From positions 71,493,864 through 71,557,863 of the forward strand of contig NC_067196.1 in the NCBI RefSeq assembly GCF_000699445.3: DNA of 64,000 bases, read 5' to 3'. This stretch comes from Schistosoma haematobium (taxonomy: Eukaryota > Platyhelminthes > Trematoda > Strigeidida > Schistosomatidae). Below, piece by piece: positions 12,545 to 23,700 of the stretch. Position numbers and translations under genes: made by a program. Numbering within the stretch: position 1 is the first letter of the stretch; each line of letters opens with the position of its first letter. The notes below the pieces were generated by a model. That model made no database searches and had not been told where the DNA came from. It was given only the letters and a program-made list of their open reading frames with translations.

Positions 12545-14315
12545 CCCAAAATAATGTTTTGTATTAATGGTTGTCCTTGAAGATAAGTCAATCTGAAACA
12601 AGACCATGGGATTTAAAAATCACTCCTAACATTCAGAGACCCTTAAAAACTTGATTTATAAATAATAATTATTATTATTATTATTTTAATGGTAGAGAAT
12701 TTATGATATGGAATCCTTCAAACTTTTAAAATTCATAGTTAAATAAATTTGACTGACTGATCGGATATTTTTCATTGAAAGACCGGATTCAAACAGTTTA
12801 TTATGTCTATAAAGCTAACAACTGTATACTATACCATTACAAGCGATGTCTTCAATTTGTAACTAAAGGTATTTTTGGTTACAAATAAAGGTGACCTACT
12901 ATGTCACTGAATAAGGATTGAAGATGGTTCGTCAAAGAAAAGATTTCTCTTTAACAGTGTCTTAAATATGATCAAATACCCCCTAGAGCATAAAATATTT
13001 AAAAATTTACTGCATCATATAAAGACTAACTTCCGTTTTGAATTGGTAGCTTCATTGTCAAATGACTGCTTTATTTTTAAGATACATAACATACTACTTA
13101 ATTAGTTGGAAGTAACCTAAAAGGAAAGCTGATAATTTTTGCAGTCGGTGTTACTAGACATGATAGAACAAAATACAATTTAAATTTCTCTGAATAATAT
13201 ATTTTAGGCATGTAGTAGTATCACCGAGCATTCAAACGTGTCTAAAAATGGCTAGAAACTAAAAGCTAATCGCTTGTCAGAAATGGTTGAAGAAGAAATC
13301 AGGTGATTATGGTTACTTTAATTCACCTTTGATTATGCAATCACACTCAAATGAAATCTATGTCTGTAAACTAATAATTCAAACAATTCGTCTAATCAGA
13401 AAGTAAATTTTTGCTTAAATGCATTGGTACTGAATACTTATACTTCTCAGACTTGTAGATGCATGTGATAGTAAATAATTGGTAGGGTAAATTTTTAATT
13501 GCAGCAATCAACTTTTAACATTTTTGTTTACTACAAAGCTGGTGTGACTCACTCATGATTCGAATGTCATCAAAACTAAATAAAGTAAAAAAAGTACTGT
13601 AATTTGGACGTTTGTTTGATACAGAAAAACGAAACTTCTCACAATTTGTGGATAGGTCCTACCACTGACTGTTATATATAATAATCGTGTGCCGGACAGC
13701 TGTTCTGTACTAGTTTCTAAAACCTCAGAAGTATGCTCACAGGACACAAAATCAGTTGGACCCTAAATCCCCGAGTATCATGATATGCGCTAAATAAATG
13801 AATCACATCTTAAATATCATCCACTGTGTAATGCAGAGTTATTCTCATCCAGTAGCGTAGATGAGTTACATAATCAATGTCGACGGGTATAAAATACGGC
13901 CTTCGACCATATTTTCCGGAAATCTATCTTTGAGATATTTGCATATGATTGAATAGTTTTTATCTACACGAACTGTGCCTTACTCAATAAAGTAAGAAAA
14001 TGAATAATAGTAATAAAAAATTACTGTCTTTTACACATTTACTATCTAGATCTTAATCTTAATTTACTACATTTAGTTGAACGGGATTAAGAAGTAATAA
14101 TGGGAAGAATTGCGGTCATTATTATTTTAATTAAATATAACCATAGAATACTATTACTTAAATTATGATTTATCAAGTGATTTCTGGCAAATGAGAATAT
14201 TTTTATATCTCCATAACGAAACTAAATATTTATTGCAACTGTTTGGAAGTTACCTCGATAAGAAAGTGAAGATAAGTGAGGGAAGAACATTTGTTCCAAT
14301 TTCTGAAGTTATTAC
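12545..14315. other. No gene recognised
   Basis: AT-rich. The stretch 13540-13770 is less AT-biased and carries a TATA-like run next to GTGCCGGACAGCTG, so it could be an LTR fragment, but I find no second copy. Confidence 0.4.
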
Positions 14316-14830
14316 TTAGTTAAGCCTGTTACCTCCAATAGAGCATGGGCCACCGACCATCATTCTCCAACTCACACTTTCATGGCCTTTCCTTTTAGTT
14401 CCATCCAATTGTTGTTCATTTTTCTCATGTCTGTCTCCGTTTTTCGACGTAATGTGTTTTTGGTCTTCCTCTCCTCCTTTGGCCTTGAGCATTCCAAGTG
14501 ACAGCTTGCCTTGTAATGTAGTTGGGCGCTTTCCTCAATGTGTCCTATCCACCTCCAGCGCTTCTTCCTGATTTCTTCCTCCACTGCAATCTGGTTTGTT
14601 CTCCCCCATAGTAGGTCGTTGTTGATAATGTCTGGTCAACGGATCCGAATTATTTTGAGTAGACAGCTGTTAATAAACACTTGTATGTTCTGGATGGTGG
14701 CTTTCGTAGTTCTCCAAGTTTCCGCCATATACAGTGAAACTGTCTTGACACTTGTATTCAAAATTCTGAAGTTAGTGCTGAGGCTACCGCTACACTGGTC
14801 GTTTTCTCCTGCATTTGTTGTTGCGTGTGC
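14316..14830 (-). mobile_element. RTE/SR2-like non-LTR fragment (RT C-terminal region)
   Basis: Minus-strand frames spell the tail of an RTE-type reverse transcriptase: [20 protein letters not shown], then [12 protein letters not shown], then [15 protein letters not shown]. Further on comes the Arg/Lys-rich [18 protein letters not shown] segment (frame-shifted). The same protein region recurs at 37860-38630. The copy is 5'-truncated and broken by frame changes. The plus-strand 103-codon frame across it is antisense. Confidence 0.8.
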
Positions 14831-16450
14831 GATGGAAGAGCTAGTTTGAATTTTGATTAGATGGATAAATAGCGTAGATGCTTTTATGGAAAACAAACGT
14901 TTTGTTAAAAATATGGTATGAAATTATTTTTGTCCGTACAATAAGTTGCTTAGCCTTCGTAAACGTTAAAATGAATAGCACTGGAATACATGAATTATGC
15001 ATTTAGTAGGATACATTCAACACTTCAAATTTTGGCTGACTGGAGACCTAATAAACTAACATTCATTTCTCTCTGAAAAATTATCCAGTACTCTTCATGT
15101 ACATATCTTCCTTTGCTCTAAATTGTCACAACCTACAATTATCTGAAGTAATTAATATTTTCTTATATATTTTAATTTACTATTAAGCTTACTCATTATT
15201 TCCTACTTAATCTATGTTATTTCATCCAATTTTTACGTTTTAATGTACACATCTTAAATAATGGCTTGTAATTTTCATTTTTCGATACTGCAACTGTTTT
15301 ATGCTCTAGTAAATATCACTTTACTCATGTTCACCATTAGAATCATGAAGTTATTGTGCATTATTAAGGAAACATCTTAAAACTAAGATGAATAGTATGT
15401 GTTCATCAACTGATAGAAAGTTCAATTACAGTCTCATAGTTCACCGATTTACTTACAAGCTTATGATTAAATATAAACCACATGACATTTGTTTGATCAA
15501 TGGATTTTGATAAGCTCATCACTGGTTTTAAGCTTAACCAAGTCACATTTGATACCCTATTTTTTGGTCACGTGGCTTAGCAAGTCAGTAGCCTGAATCA
15601 CAAGTTACTCTGCTAGTCAAAATAAGTGCAAATGCTTTTTGAAACAGAGATTCTGAAAGTAGGTGTATCTTAGTTCAAAAGTAAGACCTTGTGCCAACGA
15701 TCCATTTGGGTTTCGTTATCCCAAAAACATGACAACAACAAGCCTGCCAATAGATGTATTAAAAAGTTTTGATTGACGATAGGCTTCGGCAGTGATCAGG
15801 AAGTAACATTCGAAAATATGAAACTGTTCACAGCGCGTCATTTATTTAGGTCAAAGTAAATCAATGCTTTTCACGTAATAATTTCTATCCTATTTTCTAA
15901 GTCTAATAAAGATGACTTTTAAAACAAGCGATATTCTATGAGCTACTGTGCTTAGAAAACCGATCCGTATGCAACAAGCATGTTATTAGGACCGATAATT
16001 ATTTGGACATTTCAGGGTACTATATTTACTTAACTGAAGAAAATGTAACTTCTCTGGAATCTAGTTATAGAATAGCAAATATACTTCAATATCTCAGAAT
16101 TATTTTCAACATTTGTTTAGCAATCCTTTAACCTGATTATTTTTCGGATGATTAATTTGAATATATAATTATAGAACCTGAAAAGAATCTATCGAAAAGA
16201 ATATTCGTCGTCCAAATATTAGTCTTTTAATATGATGGGGATCTTTAAACGATTAACATTAGTAACTACCAAAAAAATACTTAAAACGTATATAAAGTTC
16301 TTACAACATTGATAGTTTTTGTGCCTTAAAAATATGATCAATATTATTATAAATAAGAGTCTATTAAAATTAGTTTCTAGGCAGATTATCTGTCATTGTA
16401 AAATAGTTCAATTAAGTTTAATAATTTATTATATTTATTAAAAGTAATTG
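14831..16450. other. No gene recognised
   Basis: AT-rich intergenic sequence with stops in all frames. I see no repeats with a second copy in the window. Confidence 0.45.
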
Positions 16451-16453
16451 GAT

Positions 16454-16655
16454 GAGACTATAATTTATGGACGACCTATGAGTGACACTAACAATCCCTT
16501 GAAAATGTCAACCTAAGTACTACAGTTAAATAAGGGTTATAAACCAGTTTGAGGAATTAGAATTAATATTTATAGTTGATAGCTAGGGTCAGGAATTGGA
16601 TATAGAGTATTCATCACCAACTGAGATCAGATATAACACAAAAACTTTTTGGAAG
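16454..16655 (+). mobile_element. Truncated copy of a TIR element (MITE-like)
   Basis: Begins with GACTATAATTTATGGACGAC, the terminal repeat of the element at 47368-47642, and stays similar to about 16640 (GGGTTATAAA, GGAATTAGA, TCATCAC). The far TIR is missing; an Sm-alpha-like unit begins at about 16656, consistent with truncation by that insertion. Confidence 0.6.
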
Positions 16656-16925
16656 CAATGATGGATAGTGACTAGCAGTGGAATCCAAGACGCGCGTTTC
16701 ATCCCATTTGGGACTTGTCAGCTGGATGTACCTACATCTCAGAGTTGATGTTCGCTCTGGGACTCGAACGCCATCGCGTTATCCACTCAGCTACTGAATC
16801 CTGATAGCCACTTGCTTATGCAATGGGGTGAATTTAAATTCACTTGATATTGTTTTGCTTGTATTGAGTTTTAAGACGAAACGCACGTCCTGGATTCCAC
16901 TGCTAGCCACTATCCATCATTGCTT
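16656..16925. mobile_element. Composite Sm-alpha-like unit with inverted ribozyme ends
   Basis: 16656-16830 is a minus-strand unit (hammerhead, then AACATCAACTC, B box, head). From about 16871 to 16925 a plus-strand fragment begins at GACGAAACGCACGTCC and runs through CACTATCCATC. The block is therefore bounded on both sides by the 3' half of a hammerhead facing outwards. Confidence 0.7.
16680..16730 (-). ncRNA. Decayed hammerhead ribozyme
   Basis: Minus strand reads CTGACAA instead of CTGACGA (G8 lost). Stem II GTCC/GGAT has a wobble, GAAA is kept, stem III ACGCGCGT is a perfect palindrome, and the triplet is GTC. Expected inactive because G8 is essential. Confidence 0.6.
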
Positions 16926-17654
16926 ACAAAAATGATCAGGACGTTTTAATCAAATTTATTAAATATTTAAAACTCAATTTTATTGAATAATACATTTATT
17001 TTTGTTGTTTAAGTAATATCAGAAAAACAAACAAAATAAGCATAAAACTAATTAATAATTAATTAAACATTAAAAAAATTTCTTTTTCTTTTTTCCTTTT
17101 TCTTTTTTTAATTACACTTTATAACTGAACGACAATTACTTCATATGAGTTCAGAGAGAAAAAAATCAAAAAATATATCGGTTATTGATCACAAAACAAA
17201 AAAGGGAAATTTTTCTGGTTTTTACAGAAAACGATGATAATAATTCCTTAAAAGTATTTTCTTACAAAAAAAAAGAAATTTGACAATAAACAAAAGCTTA
17301 GAGTAGAAAAAACTGTTCTAATAATTAATGATTAGTTATTTTGTTTATGGGATAAATAAAGAGAAAAAGAAATGTAGTTTATATGTTTAAATTAACATTT
17401 TAAGTGATTATTACTATATAACTTCAATCTGGAATGTATGTACTATCTAATGATATGAAAAATTTATAATAAACACTTCATTAAATCTATGTACGTATTT
17501 AGTATTTATCATATTACTACTATTATTATAAGTAGTACTCGTCAAAGTTTGAAATTTTATTAGAGATGATTGAAAATACTATCGATGAAGTAAAATGAAA
17601 TTTCAACTTAATGTAATGTAATATAAAATTAATATATAATTTTGGGCTTACAGT

Positions 17655-17660
17655 TTTATT
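17655..17660 (-). terminator. Polyadenylation signal candidate
   Basis: AATAAA on the minus strand about 45 nt past the stop codon of the membrane-protein gene. Similar hexamers occur by chance in such AT-rich DNA. Confidence 0.45.
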
Positions 17661-17705
17661 TTTGCAAACATAAAGAAATATATAGAGATATTAAATCATT
17701 TAATC

Positions 17706-20700
17706 CTAATTTTCATCAATATATTTCCATGCTTTTGAACTTATACTGGGTTTGTTCATACTTATCTCTTGATAATGAGATGTGGTTTCATTATTTTTAA
17801 CAAAATTATTAGTATTTATAGAAGGAGTATCTGGAAATTCATCTTCTTTATCATGAGTATGTTCAACAGAATTTAATATATTTTGATTTGTTTGGTTTTT
17901 TCTATCACCGCTATCATTGCTTTGTCTACGCCATGCACCAGTTAATATAACATCATTATCTAAATTCGATGTTAAACAGAGACGTTCAGAGTTGGGAGAT
18001 TTAAAAGTAAAACCACAATCACATGAAGAACAATCATCAGTGGAAAGTAAAGCTTCATGAGCTAATATTTTAGCTTTTATATGTTGTTTTCTTCGTAGTT
18101 CAAGACGTTTTTGTATTGCTGGTGTTTTCATTGAATTAGTAGATCTATTACTTTTGCTTTCATTAACTATTCCTTCTACAGCTGTAAATGAATCATGTGT
18201 ACTGTTTCTGGATTGAAATCTATTTTTTCCTAATGAGGTATTTTGTACATTGTTATCGTTTTCTTCAATATGTGACAGGGTTATACTACCAGAATATTTA
18301 TTACGTCGATGACGAATCCAAATGAGAACAAGAATTGAAGACAGAACTAACATAATAACCAGAATACATAATAGAATGAAACCAATTGTTAAACCATATT
18401 TAAATTCAAGCCGATTATGCTCATGAATATAAGGTCCACTAATATGTATGTTAATATTTCTGTTCCTTGGAATGTCAGTTGAAAACACATGCGGAGAAAC
18501 TTTATCATTATTCTCCAATACTTCGTTGCTTAAAGACTTAATAATTCCTCCAACTGCACTACGATCAAAATGAAAATCTTTACCACGAGAAACGGTGGAA
18601 CCGATCGCTGATATAAGTAAATTATCAACCACAGAAACATTTGCAGTTGGAGCTGGAGAGACAGTCGTCACTTCCTCGGATACTGGAGTTTCTGGACTCG
18701 AGTCCTGAATCACTGACACATCTGCAGTTGGAGCTGGAGAGACAGTCGTCACTTCCTCGGATACTGGAGTTTCTGGACTCGAGTCCTGAATCACTGACAC
18801 ATCTGCAGTTGGAGCTGGAGAGACAGTCGTCACTTCCTCGGATACTGGAGTTTCTGGACTCGAGTCCTGAATCACTGACACATCTGCAGTTGGAGCTGGA
18901 GAGACAGTCGTCACTTCCTCGGATACTGGAGTTTCTGGACTCGAGTCCTGAATCACTGACACATCTGCAGTTGGAGCTGGAGAGACAGTCGTCACTTCCT
19001 CGGATACTGGAGTTTCTGGACTCGAGTCCTGAATCACTGACACATCTGCAGTTGGAGCTGGAGAGACAGTCGTCACTTCCTCGGATACTGGAGTTTCTGG
19101 ACTCGAGTCCTGAATCACTGACACATCTGCAGTTGGAGCTGGAGAGACAGTCGTCACTTCCTCGGATACTGGAGTTTCTGGACTCGAGTCCTGAATCACT
19201 GACACATCTGCAGTTGGAGCTGGAGAGACAGTCGTCACTTCCTCGGATACTGGAGTTTCTGGACTCGAGTCCTGAATCACTGACACATCTGCAGTTGGAG
19301 CTGGAGAGACAGTCGTCACTTCCTCGGATACTGGAGTTTCTGGACTCGAGTCCTGAATCACTGACACATCTGCAGTTGGAGCTGGAGAGACAGTCGTCAC
19401 TTCCTCGGACACTGGAGTTTCTGGACTCGAGTCCTGAATCACTGACACATCTGCAGTTGGAGCTGGAGAGACAGTCGTCACTTCCTCGGATACTGGAGTT
19501 TCTGGACTCGAGTCCTGAATCACTGACACATCTGCAGTTGGAGCTGGAGAGACAGTCGTCACTTCCTCGGATACTGGAGTTTCTGGACTCGAGTCCTGAA
19601 TCACTGACACATCTGCAGTTGGAGCTGGAGAGACAGTCGTCACTTCCTCGGATACTGGAGTTTCTGGACTCGAGTCCTGAATCACTGACACATCTGCAGT
19701 TGGAGCTGGAGAGACAGTCGTCACTTCCTCGGATACTGGAGTTTCTGGACTCGAGTCCTGAATCACTGACACATCTGCAGTTGGAGCTGGAGAGACAGTC
19801 GTCACTTCCTCGGACACTGGAGTTTCTGGACTCGAGTCCTGAATCACTGACACATCTGCAGTTGGAGCTGGAGAGACAGTCGTCACTTCCTCGGATACTG
19901 GAGTTTCTGGACTCGAGTCCTGAATCACTGACACATCTGCAGTTGGAGCTGGAGAGACAGTCGTCACTTCCTCGGATACTGGAGTTTCTGGACTCGAGTC
20001 CTGAATCACTGACACATCTGCAGTTGGAGCTGGAGAGACAGTCGTCACTTCCTCGGATACTGGAGTTTCTGGACTCGAGTCCTGAATCACTGACACATCT
20101 GCAGTTGGAGCTGGAGAGACAGTCGTCACTTCCTCGGATACTGGAGTTTCTGGACTCGAGTCCTGAATCACTGACACATCTGCAGTTGGAGCTGGAGAGA
20201 CAGTCGTCACTTCCTCGGATACTGGAGTTTCTGGACTCGAGTCCTGAATCACTGACACATCTGCAGTTGGAGCTGGAGAGACAGTCGTCACTTCCTCGGA
20301 TACTGGAGTTTCTGGACTCGAGTCCTGAATCACTGACACATCTGCAGTTGGAGCTGGAGAGACAGTCGTCACTTCCTCGGATACTGGAGTTTCTGGACTC
20401 GAGTCCTGAATCACTGACACATCTGCAGTTGGAGCTGGAGAGACAGTCGTCACTTCCTCGGATACTGGAGTTTCTGGACTCGAGTCCTGAATCACTGACA
20501 CATCTGCAGTTGGAGCTGGAGAGACAGTCGTCACTTCCTCGGATACTGGAGTTTCTGGACTCGAGTCCTGAATCACTGACACATCTGCAGTTGGAGCTGG
20601 AGAGACAGTCGTCACTTCCTCGGATACTGGAGTTTCTGGACTCGAGTCCTGAATCACTGACACATCTGCAGTTGGAGCTGGAGAGACAGTCGTCACTTCC

Positions 20701-23700
20701 TCGGATACTGGAGTTTCTGGACTCGAGTCCTGAATCACTGACACATCTGCAGTTGGAGCTGGAGAGACAGTCGTCACTTCCTCGGATACTGGAGTTTCTG
20801 GACTCGAGTCCTGAATCACTGACACATCTGCAGTTGGAGCTGGAGAGACAGTCGTCACTTCCTCGGATACTGGAGTTTCTGGACTCGAGTCCTGAATCAC
20901 TGACACATCTGCAGTTGGAGCTGGAGAGACAGTCGTCACTTCCTCGGATACTGGAGTTTCTGGACTCGAGTCCTGAATCACTGACACATCTGCAGTTGGA
21001 GCTGGAGAGACAGTCGTCACTTCCTCGGATACTGGAGTTTCTGGACTCGAGTCCTGAATCACTGACACATCTGCAGTTGGAGCTGGAGAGACAGTCGTCA
21101 CTTCCTCGGATACTGGAGTTTCTGGACTCGAGTCCTGAATCACTGACACATCTGCAGTTGGAGCTGGAGAGACAGTCGTCACTTCCTCGGATACTGGAGT
21201 TTCTGGACTCGAGTCCTGAATCACTGACACATCTGCAGTTGGAGCTGGAGAGACAGTCGTCACTTCCTCGGATACTGGAGTTTCTGGACTCGAGTCCTGA
21301 ATCACTGACACATCTGCAGTTGGAGCTGGAGAGACAGTCGTCACTTCCTCGGATACTGGAGTTTCTGGACTCGAGTCCTGAATCACTGACACATCTGCAG
21401 TTGGAGCTGGAGAGACAGTCGTCACTTCCTCGGATACTGGAGTTTCTGGACTCGAGTCCTGAATCACTGACACATCTGCAGTTGGAGCTGGAGAGACAGT
21501 CGTCACTTCCTCGGATACTGGAGTTTCTGGACTCGAGTCCTGAATCACTGACACATCTGCAGTTGGAGCTGGAGAGACAGTCGTCACTTCCTCGGATACT
21601 GGAGTTTCTGGACTCGAGTCCTGAATCACTGACACATCTGCAGTTGGAGCTGGAGAGACAGTCGTCACTTCCTCGGATACTGGAGTTTCTGGACTCGAGT
21701 CCTGAATCACTGACACATCTGCAGTTGGAGCTGGAGAGACAGTCGTCACTTCCTCGGATACTGGAGTTTCTGGACTCGAGTCCTGAATCACTGACACATC
21801 TGCAGTTGGAGCTGGAGAGACAGTCGTCACTTCCTCGGATACTGGAGTTTCTGGACTCGAGTCCTGAATCACTGACACATCTGCAGTTGGAGCTGGAGAG
21901 ACAGTCGTCACTTCCTCGGATACTGGAGTTTCTGGACTCGAGTCCTGAATCACTGACACATCTGCAGTTGGAGCTGGAGAGACAGTCGTCACTTCCTCGG
22001 ATACTGGAGTTTCTGGACTCGAGTCCTGAATCACTGACACATCTGCAGTTGGAGCTGGAGAGACAGTCGTCACTTCCTCGGATACTGGAGTTTCTGGACT
22101 CGAGTCCTGAATCACTGACACATCTGCAGTTGGAGCTGGAGAGACAGTCGTCACTTCCTCGGATACTGGAGTTTCTGGACTCGAGTCCTGAATCACTGAC
22201 ACATCTGCAGTTGGAGCTGGAGAGACAGTCGTCACTTCCTCGGATACTGGAGTTTCTGGACTCGAGTCCTGAATCACTGACACATCTGCAGTTGGAGCTG
22301 GAGAGACAGTCGTCACTTCCTCGGATACTGGAGTTTCTGGACTCGAGTCCTGAATCACTGACACATCTGCAGTTGGAGCTGGAGAGACAGTCGTCACTTC
22401 CTCGGATACTGGAGTTTCTGGACTCGAGTCCTGAATCACTGACACATCTGCAGTTGGAGCTGGAGAGACAGTCGTCACTTCCTCGGATACTGGAGTTTCT
22501 GGACTCGAGTCCTGAATCACTGACACATCTGCAGTTGGAGCTGGAGAGACAGTCGTCACTTCCTCGGATACTAGAGTTTCTGGACTCGAGTCCTGAATCA
22601 CTGACACATCTGCAGTTGGAGCTGGAGAGACAGTCGTCACTTCCTCGGATACTGGAGTTTCTGGACTCGAGTCCTGAATCACTGACACATCTGCAGTTGG
22701 AGCTGGAGAGACAGTCGTCACTTCCTCGGATACTGGAGTTTCTGGACTCGAGTCCTGAATCACTGACACATCTGCAGTTGGAGCTGGAGAGACAGTCGTC
22801 ACTTCCTCGGATACTGGAGTTTCTGGACTCGAGTCCTGAATCACTGACACATCTGCAGTTGGAGCTGGAGAGACAGTCGTCACTTCCTCGGATACTGGAG
22901 TTTCTGGACTCGAGTCCTGAATCACTGACACATCTGCAGTTGGAGCTGGAGAGACAGTCGTCACTTCCTCGGATACTGGAGTTTCTGGACTCGAGTCCTG
23001 AATCACTGACACATCTGCAGTTGGAGCTGGAGAGACAGTCGTCACTTCCTCGGATACTGGAGTTTCTGGACTCGAGTCCTGAATCACTGGCACGTCTACG
23101 GTTTTAAGTATGTCTTCAGTTATTTCTTCGTTGTTGATTGATATTTGTTTCGTTTTGTTCGAATCATCTGTCGTATCCTCCTTGTTTGTTTTACTTTCAT
23201 CTGTTTTTTTTTCATTTTCTGTTATCCTTTTGTCTTCTAATTTTTCTTTTTCATTCTCATTAGTTTCATCTTTTGATGGTGTGTCTTTTTCATAATCATC
23301 ATCCTTATTATATTCTTTTATGATATTCTTCATTTTGTCATGGTTTTCTTCATCTGTATTTATGTCTTTTTTAATCCTTCTATTTATTTTGTATTTATTG
23401 TTTATTTTTATTTTTTTTTGATTATTTTTTTGCTTGTTGTTTCTGTTTATATTTTTTGTACTTGATGAATATGCATTGAATGCTCCTAAATCAATATTAT
23501 TTGCTGAACGTTTTCTTCTATATTTTTTACTTATTGATATTCTATTATTATTTGTTAATAATTTATTTTTATTTTCTATGTTTATTTGTTTCTTTATTAA
23601 ATTTTTCCCTAACTTATTGTTACCAAGTACTTCATTGAAACTTTGTTCTTCACCAATTAATTGATCGATTTCATTATCATATTCCTCTTCTTTATTGATT

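Noticed and set aside
13553..13747. Possible LTR or small ORF
   Set aside because: Composition is slightly different and a TATA-like run is present, but no second copy and no terminal repeats could be found.
18641..23098. CRISPR-like array
   Set aside because: Units are contiguous identical 81-mers without spacers, lie inside a coding frame, and the genome is eukaryotic.
18641..23107. 1488-codon plus-strand frame
   Set aside because: Antisense shadow of the 81-bp coding repeat. No leader, domain or unique sequence of its own.
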